Origin: Symsagittifera roscoffensis
Taxonomy: Eukaryota > Xenacoelomorpha > Acoela > Convolutidae
DNA length: 64,000 bases
Assembly: GCF_963678635.1 (NCBI RefSeq)
Contig: NC_087070.1
Coordinates: forward strand, 5,492,539-5,556,538
Reading direction: 5' to 3'
The position numbers and the translations under genes are program-made. The notes under the pieces are model-generated. The model ran no database searches. It saw nothing but the letters and a program-made list of their open reading frames with translations, and was not told the DNA's origin. Each line of letters opens with the position of its first letter. Within the stretch, counting starts at the first letter, position 1. Shown here piece after piece: positions 1 through 12,369 of this stretch.

Positions 1-3000
1 ATTCGGAAGCACCGAATGCGGAACTGCCAACGAAGACGGTGAAAGTTGTAACGCAAGTCAACAGTGCAATTGAGGCCACGGCCAGGAATGCCCTAGAGAT
101 AAATTTTGCGAAGGCGGCGGCAGAGGCTATCAACAAAGTCAAACAGGACCTAGCGACGAAGGAAATAGAGCAACGATTGAAACAGGAGATCGAAAAGCAG
201 AAGTTAAATGAGACGTTAGGTTGGTCGGTGCCGGTGCCAGAAGCCGTAGCAGGGTCGACAAAGAGTGGAAATAGCAACACTCTGAAAATGGTGACGGGAA
301 AGCCATTCGCCATAACAAAGATCGGAGCCAGGATAATGTCAATAATCACTGTGGGCGGCCATGAAAAAACGAGGAACTTGAACGAACCAAGCGATCAGAC
401 AATAATGCACATTGACGTGTACGCAGATTACTTGAGTGCGATAAGCCCACAGACGACGTCTAGAGCCTTGAGGGCGCTACTCACAAGAGGTGGCAGCAAG
501 TCAGTCCGTGTTGAGAACAGATATACAGAAGCTTATGGTTCGCATGAGGTGATGCTAAACATAGATGGGATAAACATCTATACGAAAACCATGATAACAT
601 GTGATGAAGATCTAGTGGGGCAGATCTACGTGGGCAAAGAAGAACTAAAAGTGAGATCGATTGAACACTGCTCCATGCTGGAAGAAGATGCAATGCACAT
701 CGGTACGGAAGCGGACGTGTCAGCACATGTGCCTGACATAAGTGGCAAAAGGACTCAGTTACGTGGGTTACTTGATACGGGAGCGGTCTTGAGTGTTATA
801 CCAATCGAAACTTGGGAAAGAATGAGTTTTGACAAAGATGACTTGATAGACTCAAGAATACGGCTATCAGCTGCGAACAAAGGGGCGCTGCGGGTACTAG
901 GCAGAACACCAATAATAGCCCTAAATCTAGGGGAACGCAACCTGTGGATGAGCTTTCTAGTGGTGGAAAACCTAGACGAGTCTGACCAGTTCATTTTAGG
1001 CAGAGACTTCATCAGGAACTTCGACGTAACGATTGATCTAAGCAATGCCATGTTCAGGATTCGAAACCCGGATAGGAAGTACGTAAATAAACCGGCAAAT
1101 CTTATAATGGCAAATGAGAATAAACTGCCGGTGTTCTTGAGTAGAAGGGTAAGGCTGAAAGCGGCAATTGTAGGCTTACGGATGAAAAGTTATAATGCTG
1201 CTGTTTTAGGAAGATCCTTCTCGATAACCAAGAGCGGTATCTGCGTCAGTGTCTTGTTGAACACTCTTGACATACCCATAACAATCTAGAGGGGAAGGAA
1301 GTTGGGATATGCCTTACCCGTGAAAACTCGATATGAAATGGCTGAAAATGTAAAAGAGAATGAAGTAACTAAATGTCTCAATCACAGGGACAAGATTTGT
1401 ATCTTGAGACGATTAAATAAAATAAAAAGTTCATCAGTTCTTGTAAAGTCACTTAAGTCAGAGACAGACGATGGACTACCGAGTTGTTCAAATTTCCCAG
1501 AAAGTCCAACACTAGAGGAAATGGAAAGGGATAAACCAGTTTTACCTGAAATAGAGCATTTAAGGGGTAAGGTAACGGATGAACAACTCGAGGCCATCAA
1601 GGACGTACTAGAAGGGAACGAGGAAGTTTTTTCGAGACATAAAGCAGATATTGGATGTTGTAATTTTTTTGAACATGAAATAGAGCTTGAGGAGTCCGCG
1701 GTACCGCACAGGGAGGGGGTGAGGCGCATGACCCCACACAAATAGGATGCGTGTAGGAAAGAGATAGAGACCCTACCAGAGTATGACATGATAGAACCAT
1801 CCAAATCACCGTGGGCGTGTGGAGTAGTGATGGCCAAAAAGAAAGGCGACCAATTGAGGTTTTGTTGTGACTTTCGGTATCTGAACTCCGTCACGGTGAA
1901 AGAAGCCTACCCAATACCTAGGATTGATGAGAGCCTCTCGAAATTAGGTGATGTAAAATTTTTTACGACTCTTGATTTAGGCTCGGCTTTTTGGCAGGTC
2001 CCGCTGAGGAAGCAGGACAGGGACAAAACAGGGTTCGCCTGTGAGTTGGGGCTGTTTCAATACAAACGGATGCCGTTTGGTCTTTGCAATGCCACGGCTA
2101 CTTTTCAACGATTGATGGCACATGCATTGATAGGTGTGACAAAGAAATATGGCAATCTGGTAATGTGCTACGTGGATGACGTGGTAATAGCGACGCCTAC
2201 ACTGGAAGATCACATCGAGCGACTGGACGAGGTGTTTGCATACATGAAGAGGTCGGGGCTAAAGTGCAAACCATCAAAGTGCGAGATACTCAATGATTCG
2301 ATAAAATACTTGGGGAGGATGGTGGACAGGCATGGCATCAGACCAGATCCAGATGCAGTTGAAGCAGTTCTCTAACTTGGAAATCGCCAAAAACCGAACA
2401 CCAGTTGATGAGCTTCCTTGGTTTTGCGAACTATTACAGAGAGTTCATCAAGGGCTACGCGGATAAGGTATACTAGATGCAACAATTAATGAGACACAAA
2501 GGCAAGAAGTTCACGTGGAACAACGCAGCTGAAGAATCATTCCAGAGAATAAAGAAAGAGTTGTGCGAGGCACCAGTGTTAGGGATGCCAACGGAGAAAG
2601 GGATCTACGTGCTGGATACGGATGCGTCGGTAGTCGCGATTTTTGGAATTCTCCATCAAGAACAAGAATGCAACGGGAGGACAGTCCTGAGACCAATAGC
2701 ATACGGGAGCAAAGTCTTGAGGAAGGGCTACGCGGATAAGGTATACCCGATGCAACAATTAATGAGACACAAAGGCAAGAAGTTCACGTGGAACAACGCA
2801 GCTGAAGAATCATTCCAGAGAATAAAGAAAGAGTTGTGCGAGGCACCAGTGTTAGGGATGCCAACGGAGAAAGGGATGTACGTGCTGGATACGGATGCGT
2901 CGGTAGTCGCGATTTCTGGAATTCTCCATCAAGAACAAGAATGGAACGGGAGGACAGTCTTGAGACCAATAGCATACGGGAGCAAAGTCTTGAGCGACAC

Positions 3001-6000
3001 AGAATTGAAGTACGGGGCGCCGAAAGCGGAGATGTTCGCGGTGGTTACCTTTGTCGAGAAATATAGAGCATACCTAGGCAGTGAGCCACTCAAGCTGCGA
3101 GTCGACAACAGGGCACTCAGCTGGCTGAAGACGTATTCAATGGACCAGAGCTACATTGGGAGGTGGATAGTTCGCCTGGACGGGTACAACATGATAATTG
3201 AGCACAGAACAAGAGACAAACATCAAAATGCCGATAGCTTGAGTAAGAAGACGAAGTTCTACGAGAGGCAGGAACAGAGGGAGGCGAATAGGCCAGAAAT
3301 AAAAGAGGGCTTCTCCTTCATGGATAAGGAAACGTATGATAGTCTTCCACTCACGAGATGGCTCGACAAGTCAGGCAAACCGATACAAGAGCACCCCGAA
3401 TTACCAAAAGAGCCTCCAGAGAAAACAATCTTGAAGAAGACCCGAGGGATGCCGATAGGGATAATGCTCAAGTCAAAAATTGTGAGAGAGACACTCAAGG
3501 CGAAGGGCTATGATCTCAACCAGATAGAAACTGGAGAAGCACAGATAGATGAGGACTTGACGAGATGACTCGAGAAACTGGCAGATGATAAACCCGTGAA
3601 AGGGCAAGGGGGAACCGGAAGTCACGATACTGCGAAGGGAGAGAGTAACCCTGAGGGGAAAGAAATCGTGCAGTCACTGGTTGACAAAATCCCTGGTGAC
3701 ATACTTGAGCGGACTCGGGTTAGGAAAAAGAAAGTGGCGTTTAGGGAGGAAGCTGAACACCTTGGAACGGGTCAAGAGTCCGGGGAGTGGCCCACAGAGG
3801 AAGAAGATGTTGGAGAAGAAAAATTGTCCGGGGAGTGTGAAGAATGGGATGAAGATTCGGAGGGCAGCAGCGACGACCAAGATAGTCTGTGCATGATACT
3901 GGCGGAAGAGCAGTTGAGACACCGCGACAGGGAGCTGCAAACGGATCCCTCATCAGGTACATACAACTTGGATCAGCAAGGAGTGCGAGGAGGTGAAGAA
4001 CTTGAGAAAATTGCAGTATCGAGGAAACCGTTCAGGGAACTATCTTGCAACTCGACTGTCAGAACAAATCTGGTGCCAGAGGACGATAGAAAGATCATGA
4101 AAAGAATAGTGTGCGTTAAGCTGAAAGATGACATCCACAATCCTGGGGAAATGAATGGTCAGATAATGGCACTAAAGGAACATGTCAAGGCGAGATATAG
4201 GCTGTCGGATCTGATAAGGGCCCAAAAGATTGACAAGATGACAAGAAACCTCTCCAAATGGATCCGGACGGGTCCAAAGAAAGGGGAGACCTGGAAGAAG
4301 ACAGCTACAAGATTTTGAGCCAGTTCTACAAAGAAAGAAAAGATGTACTCTATCACACAGCTGAGGGGTGGTAGCGTGCAAGAGAAGGGATGAGGAGAAG
4401 ATATTACACAAGCATAACCTCATCATATTGCCACAGTTGTATCAGACTGAAGTGTTATTCAGATCGCACGATCAAATGGGGCACCAGGGGATAGACAAGG
4501 TGCAACAGAGAATACTTCACAGGTTTGACTGGCCAGGATTAAGGAAAGCCTGCGAGAGATGGGTAAATGCATGCCTAGCATGCCTGCAAGTGAAAGACCC
4601 AAGGAAGATGAAGTTCCCACTCAAGTCCGTTGAGAGCTCGGAGTTCAACGAAGTCGTGGATATAGACCACCAAAAGATCTGTATGACAGAGTCAGGATAT
4701 AACCAGATACTAGTCATAATAGATCACTTCACAAAGCTGGCGGAAGCGGTGCCGTGTCAGACAGCCTCGGCAGAGGAAACTTGTGACCACCTGATAACAC
4801 ATTGGATATCACGGTATGGCTGTCCCATGGCATTTGAGTCGGACAACAGCAAAGCCTTCGTGGGGGACTTGACGAAAGAAATAATGAAGAGGTCACACAT
4901 TGCTCAAGCACACTCAACGATTTACCATCCTCAGACCAATGGGCTGGTGGAGAGACAGAATAGAACGTTGGTGAACATGCTGAGGGTATACTGCTCAAGA
5001 TACATGACAGAATGGGATAAATATCTGCCACAAGTCGTAGGGGCGTACAACAGTACGCAACACTCAACAACGGGCATCAGTCCCTTCATGATCTTGACGG
5101 GCAAGGAAAGAGCGATGCCCCTAACATTCTTTTACTCGGAGTACGAAGGGAAAAAGACGTCGCCTCAAAAATATGTGAAAGAAGCGATCAGGAGACAGCA
5201 GGAACTAAACGAGCTCTGCAGGAGGAATACTGCGCAAGCACAAATGAGACAGCGCAAGAAATACGATGAGATGATACTGCAAGCGAAACCATATGCAGTG
5301 GGCCAGCACGTGTGGGTCTTCCAGAATGTCATACCTCCCAAAGTTACAAAGAAACTACTCGAGAAATGGAGAGGACCGTTCATGATAACGGAAGTGCACC
5401 AGCAAGGACGGTTTTATGGCTTGAGTACGGGGCGTGCAGCGCATTATGAGAACTTGAAACCTCATGTCCCATCCCCAGAAAACTGGTGCGTACCGCAGAA
5501 CATGGAGGGGCTCGAGTACCTATTGGTGGAACCAGCTTGCGAGATGAATGAAAAAGGCACCAGAGAGAAAAACGATGGCAACGAGAGCTTGAGTTTGGAC
5601 GACAATGAAAACATAGAAGCGGATTCAGAGGCAGAATCCTTTGTGGAAGAAGACTGGAGCGATCCGGAGGAGGACGAGGTGCCAAAGTGGACGGAACCAG
5701 ACTTGCCGATAACAGCAGGAACCAGGAGCGGTAATCGTAAACGGACAGGCATGAGGTACAATAGGTACGGGGATGACTTCTTAATTGACAAGATAAGGCC
5801 TAATGAATTGGGCAACGAGTTACTGAGTGTGGGCGAATTAGTGGCAGACGATGAATGGCAAATCATCAACGACAGTGAACACTACCCAAAGGAGGACTAC
5901 TCCACACCAGAACAAGAAACAGATCTGGAGCAGAGCGAGATAGAGAGGAGGGAGAACACGAACCTGAGAATACTAGAGTGGATGCGTGGTGTCAAGAGCG

Positions 6001-6779
6001 AAGAAGATGAAGGGCTAAGCATCCAGCAGGTCGACGTGTCAGCAGAACAACATGTGAAAACGGAAGATTCCCTCTTCGGTTGGACAGCAATCTACAAGCC
6101 GCTAGAAATGCCACCAGATAATTTAGACCCAGCATCATCGACGGGGACGTCGATAAATATTTTTGTCCGGGGAGTGGGGGTAGGACTTACCCACACCAAA
6201 AATTTGATAATAAAGAAACTCAGGGAAGTGAGCGAGACCAACGGACTAGAACTGGTCGAGAAAGAAACCGAACCTGCATTAGGACGAAATTTCAAAACGA
6301 AATTTGAAATCACCTATGAATACTCGGAGAACATCCTAATAACGGACAGCGACTTCATTCTGTCAGACAGGACTAGCGCAATCTGTATAACGGCGGACAT
6401 GAGCTTCAAATCGGGACTGGAGGCCGACTTCAAGAGAGAATACCAGAACGTGGAGTTTCTATTCAGACAGAGACCGGGGCTGGGAGGAATGGCCGCGCTT
6501 CCCCCATCAGTCGCGCAAGTCCCGGGCAAGTACCTGTGCTTTCTAGTGACGAGGGTCAATGAAAGGAATACAATAGATCCTGAGCACGTGATGTTAGCAC
6601 TAACGAGATTGAGGGATTTCATGATTGAAAGAGGGATAATGGAGGTCTCGATGCCAGTTTATGACCCAAACAGGGGCAAGTTGAGCCCAAGGGAGTTGTA
6701 TGCCATCCTACACGTGGTCTTCGCAGATACAGAGATAATGGTACACCTACACAAGAAGTACTACTTGAGTATCGCCTGA
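1..6779 (+). pseudogene. Copy A gag-pol remnant (5' truncated by window)
   Basis: This matches the gag-pol frame of copy B from about residue 343 to the stop. It still shows the aspartic protease block (DTGAVLSVIP, about 774-800), reverse transcriptase with YVDD (about 2170), RNase H, integrase zinc finger and catalytic core (about 4470-4960), and the C-terminal macro-like region (about 6300-6778). Breaks relative to B: TAG at 1287 where B has CAG; TAG at 1743; frameshift near 2370; TAG at 2474; TGA at 3566 followed by a deletion of about 40 bp; frameshifts near 4250-4365. Open pieces are 39-1289, 1302-1745, 1788-2375, 2477-3568, 3596-4318 and 4368-6779. The last piece holds integrase through the macro region unbroken. 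It cannot make a full polyprotein. Confidence 0.93.
2451..2996 (+). repeat. In-frame 273-bp tandem duplication in copy A RNase H
   Basis: The unit beginning AGGGCTACGCGGATAAGG occurs at 2451 and again at 2724. The period is 273 bp, exactly 91 codons. Copy B has it once, so the duplication is derived in A. It repeats the start of the RNase H domain, including the first catalytic aspartate block. The units differ at about five to six positions, so the event is not recent. Confidence 0.9.
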
Positions 6780-7261
6780 GCTACGAGTGGACAACGGAGG
6801 TCTCAAGTTGGGGGTACATGTGGATCTTGAGTAAGGGTACATGGGGACCTCGGGGCAGGTAGATGGATTTTAACGTGATTGGCATGACAATTATAATTTT
6901 TAAAAATGATGGTGCTAAAACATTAAACGAATCTGCATGCTCTTAAGAACTTCCAATTGAAATATTTTTGTAAAACGGATGGAGGGACAAGGTTTTAACT
7001 ACAAATAATGGGGGGGGTTTAGGTTAAGAATATGACACCTTAGTCTAAAAAGTGGATTTTACTTTCAGATTGATTTGATCAAACTAAAGTTGACGACTAA
7101 AACACATTCATTGGTAGGAGAATAGAAAGTCTTGAACAAAGTTCACGATCAGAAACATTCGGAAGAGATTTCTCAAGTACTCGAGTTGGTACGGTAATTC
7201 ACGAGTTGGTTCGGTAATTCACGAGTTGGTTGATGCGCGAGATAATCTAGAAATTGTGAGA
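6780..7261 (+). promoter_or_regulatory. Copy A gag-pol/ORF2 intergenic region with conserved acceptor and 20-bp repeats
   Basis: This non-coding gap between the pol stop and the ORF2 ATG is recognisably conserved with B 28723-29243. Shared blocks include GTGATTGGCATGACAATTA, a run of G, a pyrimidine tract ending in CAG at 7066-7068, and a tandem 20-bp repeat around 7178-7231. It has no reading frame of its own. Conservation of its order in two diverged copies suggests a control function such as splicing or RNA export, which is an inference. Confidence 0.6.
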
Positions 7262-10200
7262 ATGGCAGATCGATTTTGGAAGTCCATGCCTGCGGCACTA
7301 AAGAAGCCGACGCTCGATGAGTTGTACAGGCGTTTGTGGGACCTAGACTACACCCAAGTGGACGAGAGGATGGCAGTGATGTTGAGTGCCATCCTGCAAT
7401 TAGATGAGCAAGTTGAGTGCAGGGAATCCGCGACCGAAGCTGTCTTGATGGTCGGCTACACCACGGAAGGCATATCCAATCAGGAACAGACGAGATGGCT
7501 ATACTGGAACGTGGATGGAGGTGTGAGAGGATTCGACTTAACGAGGAATCCTGGCTTAGGCAACAACACTGAGTACGGCGCGGGAGAATTCCCATTGCCG
7601 GTCAGACCGTCAGCAAGATCGGCTAGCCAGTCCACGAGCATGCCACCTTCTATGAGGAGAGCCCAGCAAACGGAAGAGACGTATCCTAAACTCAGCAACT
7701 TGAAGAGGGAACTTGAGAGGGCGCAGAGGGAAAAGAACAAAGCGAATCTTGACCGGGATAGCGCGAAACTCAAGCGAAATCAAGCGAATCTGGAGAGGGA
7801 CCAGGCGATCCTTGAGAGGGATCAGGCGCGTCGTGACCTTGAGATGTTGAGAGCAGAACACCAGCAGGAGCAGAGGGTGCGAGAGGCCGTGGCGAATTGC
7901 GAGTAGTTGAAGTCGGAACTCGAAAGGATCCAGAGGCGACAGCGAGAGCTCGACCAACAAAAGCAAAAGGAAATCAGGACGACGGAACGAGCTGTTGCGA
8001 GCTCAAGGCCGGAGTCGCGTATGGAGGTGGATGAGGCTCCCAGGTCGAAGGGAAGATTCAACTTGGACCGTGCGGCTCAAGAACACATAAACGAGGGGCT
8101 GGAAGTATGGATATCAACCGAATCAGCATCCTCCCTGTGCGGTTCAGAGACGACGCAACCAATACGCCCGTTGATGGACGTGGCACTGCCGGGATACACC
8201 CCGAGCTCAACCATGAGCAGCAGTCAGGTGAGCGGGAGCTCGTCGCGTCTTAAGGAGTTACACGAAAGGCTACAGCTGAGAAGTCACGAAAGTCCGGCTA
8301 GAGCGGAGGTACCCCCAACTTGGAGAGAGCAACCGGTCAGGAGCGTGGTGATCGCAAGCTACAAGAAGAACACGGAGGGCAGATACCACCGGTGCAATCG
8401 CATGGATTGGAACGTGGCGCAGCGGGCTAGAAGGGATTGCTTCCATGATGCGTCCTGGGCTGAATACTACACACAGCCGCGAATACCTGAGGGTGCAGTT
8501 CATCTAATTGTAGGGGACAGCCTGATACGGGTGCTGGCCCGAATCCAGTCGCACTGCAGACTGGAGTCTTGAGTTTTTCCGGAGCCGCAACGCCGCAGAT
8601 GTTGGCTTCACTCGAGATGGTAGGGATGGCTAAGATGTACACAGTGACCCTAATGATGGGGACCAATGATGTGTCCAGAGGGGAATTAAGGAAAGCCATG
8701 AGACTGCACGACAAAATGAGCTGCATCCTGGAGGAGTTGCGGATTCAGATGGATCCCGCCATACTCACCTTTTGCACTATCCCTTACAACATGATGACTG
8801 ACCAACATGCGATGGAAATGAACGAGAAAATGCGGTCCTGAACGAGATAATCAAGCAGATACATCAAAGGAGCGTTCTCCCCATCAGATTGTTGGACGTA
8901 GCCGACCAGATGGAGCGATCCTTCCCAGAGGATGCGTCCTCAGATGGAATCCACTTCAACAGGCCTAGGGGCGTGGAGTGGTTGAAGGATGTCTTCCAGA
9001 GGCATATAAATGAGTTGGAGGCAGACTTGCTTGAGACAGTCCGATTCACATTCGGTCCACCCCCAAATCCCCCTTTCCTTGCCACAAGACCCCTGTCCAG
9101 TCGTCTAGGAGCGGGAGTCAACTCAAGAGACAGCTCGAGAAGCAGCCGGACCAGACTACCGGGTTCCACGCCAATGGAAGCTGAAGAAGCGGAGTCATCA
9201 ACGCCCCAGAGTTCAGTGGTATCCTCAGTGGTAGTGGTAGAGGATAAGAGAGTAGAGAAGACAGCGGAGGCAAGTCGGAGGCGGTATTTGGAGAAAAAGA
9301 AGATTTGGACCTAGAGGATCTGGAATGCAGACAAGAGTTGGCAGAAGGCCTGGGGCTCAAGCATGTGTCACACGAGGACTTCAGTCGACGACAGTGCGTA
9401 GACTGGCTAAAGGCCCACGAAGCACATTTCTCAAGAGCAAGAATGATGAAGACGGCTGATCTGACTGGGATTCCCATGAGATCAGTCATGGGACCGATAA
9501 CTTACAGACCTCTCAAGTTGCTGGGGAGTCCGGAACTCATGGTGGAGCCACCTAAGCACAGAACAAGTATCGCCATAATCAGATTGGCGACTCCTGCACA
9601 GTTGAGGGTGGTGGACAAGCTACTGGATCCAAGGGAGATGGAATTGCCAGACGCCGCTTACGAGGGTGCGAAGTTGGCAGATGACCCAAGATATGGGAAA
9701 CCCTGTTGCAATGCTCAATTAGCCAAGACACTGGCAGTGTATGACAGAGCATATCCAGCGGCCGCGAGAGTGATCATCGTGACGGGATCGGACTTCGAAG
9801 GAACGTCTCCCAAGTTATTTTGGCCAGAAACTCTAGTATACTCGCTGCCGGGTGCAGAATTGAACCAGATGTTGACCTTGGTGGTGGCGATAAAGTCGGA
9901 AATGCCTTGCGAACCAGAGCTGCTGCTGTTCGCGGGAATGAATACGCCAAAGAAAATATGGGAGGCCATCCGGACGTTGTTTGCCGCGATGAATGAGGTA
10001 CAGGAAAACGTCAGTTCGCGATTTGGATCCAAAACGAAGGTGGTATTCACAACATCCCCCGGATACGCAAGCATGCCCCCTGCTCTGCAGTTTGTGTATG
10101 CTATTTTGATTCTGATAGCTGAGGGGAACGCATGGCGAATCCTAATGGCAGCTCCCAATTGAGAGCTGGAACCTAAGAACTTGAGATTACGGAAGTCAGA

Positions 10201-12369
10201 ACTGGCGGCGGCGTGGGCGGACGTACCCCATGCCTTGAGGGGATTCTATGAATTAGCAGATATACTTATTGTGCTGGATGAGGTCCTCTTACTCGAGATC
10301 TCGAACTTTGCCAGGCAGCTGAAATTCAGTCCGACAAAAGGGGATGACCACCCGATAATAAGTCACCTGACAGCCAGCTTGTGGTTCTGAGGCATGGACG
10401 TGACCATTACGAGTTCCACGAGCAAATCAAAGGGACCAAGCAACGAAAAAAGGATCGTGGCTGCGACTGAGAAGCAACTGGAGTCGATGGAGTATCGACT
10501 AACGCAAGAGAGAGGCAGGTGGCCGTTTCTAACACCAAGACTCAAGAATGCTACAGACAAGACAAGGGAGAGTGCCCTACCTCTCGTGAAGCAGATCTGG
10601 GAATTTCTCGACGAACAATTGGAGGTAGCCGAGAGCAGGGAGATGACGGTGGCCAGGTTTGTCACGGCAGCTAACGAGGTGACCATTGGAGGATTCTGGC
10701 GGGAACATGCAAAAGTTGAGCTGAGGACGAGGAGAGATCACGAGATACCGGAATTCTTGAGTCCTTGTTGGGATAAGAGATGCATGGCTGGAGTGTTTTG
10801 TGCAAAAGAGACCATTTTCGGGGCCTTTGTGCAAGAACTCTTGAACATGCCCATAAGCCTCTTGTTAGCCCTATACTTAGTTTACCCCAGATACCTGTTT
10901 AACATGGGACCAGCGCACATGTTCAGTCGGGGTGTAGAGACATTTCGGATTGATGAATATCTGGCGCTGGTGCTCCTGACTCATGGCGAATTGGTGTCAT
11001 TCCATCGGCTAATGAAATATGGAGAACCCCTGTCGATGGGGAAAGCCCACTCGAGCTTAGGCACTTATTCGTACAAGTGCGCGGCGGGACTGAAGACGTT
11101 GCTGGTGGAGTATCTACTGATGCAGAACCGACACTTGACCGGTGAAGAGAAGAACCCGAAGACTAGAGAGGAATGGAGGGAGGCGAATGGTGGTATCCCT
11201 CTACTGACGGATCTATGCCTGGCGATGAGGTCAGACCCGGTGGGAATGATCAGGGGACTAGAGGAAGTTGTGACTTGTATCTACGGACCAGCGGTGACAT
11301 ACGCCTTTCCGGACCCTCTAGTGGCTGCATGCCGCCATTCAGTAGTGCACGTGAGCTTAATAAGCGTGTTGGATGGGACGGCGCTGAACTGGTGTCAACA
11401 AGAGGTGCTCAGGGCGCGGATGAGTATCACAGTGCTCTTTGGGAAGGTGAATGATCCCGAGTTGGTGGTATTCAATTTCCGAGGGCAACTGCAGTGCAGG
11501 ATGGGGGTAAAACGTGAAGGCCCCATAGAGACGTATCCCAAGTTTTGGAACCTGAATCCCCTTACGGCGAACGGACAAGTGATCTTGAGAATCCCCGCGT
11601 GGAAAAAGAGCTATGAGTTGGTAAAAAAGGAGCTGGAGGCGACACTGGAGAAGGAAGTCTCACCCGCGACCTCAGCCCCCTGGTAGTACCATCCCTATTC
11701 GCGAGAGCTACGGTAGAGAAACAGCAAGTGGAGTTCACCGATGGCTGGGATCCCTTGTTCATTGGATATACGGCGGCGGTCTATTTCCACACCTGCGATA
11801 TCAAGATTAACTCATGGACGACTCAAGCCAAGAAAATGAGAGGCTCAATGCCTCCAAAATTCGAGGTGCGGGAAATCTTGAGAACGCTTGATCGGGCGAG
11901 CCTGGAGAATGGATTACCGATATGGGATGATGGCAGGATGGTTGTGGAAGAGGGACACATCGCGCTGAAGGACGAGATGAAGATTGCCACGAGGAAGTAT
12001 CGAGCACCTTACGGATTGGAACAGGTGGAAATGAGGCAAGAAGGGAAAGAGCTGGATGCGGCAGGCTCGTTATATGTAGCCCTGACGGAGTATAAAAAGC
12101 AAGACCCCGCGACACCCTCGCCCCTGTCGGTGGGCACTCCTGGAGACAAGAGAGGTGGCCCCGTAGAGGATCGATTCAGGAAGATACTCGAGAGAAGACA
12201 AGCTGAGTCGGGAGAAGAGAGCATGGACGAAACTCTCAGTGAAAGGGGGAGGAAATGGAAGTGGGGAATACGCCTGAGCCGAAACCAGCAGAGGTGGATT
12301 TCACCGCCCAGTAGCTGCTGCGGGACTTCAGCGGAGACGATTGGGCGGACAGTGCCACGGCACCACTGA
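7262..12369 (+). pseudogene. Copy A ORF2 remnant with SGNH hydrolase region
   Basis: This is homologous along its length to B ORF2. The start (MADRFWKSMP) is conserved. Breaks include TAG at 7904, frameshifts near 8550, 8840 and 9310, a deletion after about 9940 that removes the sequence following the second GMN block, TGA near 10160, TGA at 10388, and a stop plus deletion near 11684. Open pieces are 7226-7906, 7907-8572, 8569-8841, 8889-9314, 9305-10162, 10394-11686 and 11728-12369. The SGNH serine block (GDSL) is still present near 8517 and the GTND block near 8660. The protein is not expressible whole. Confidence 0.88.
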
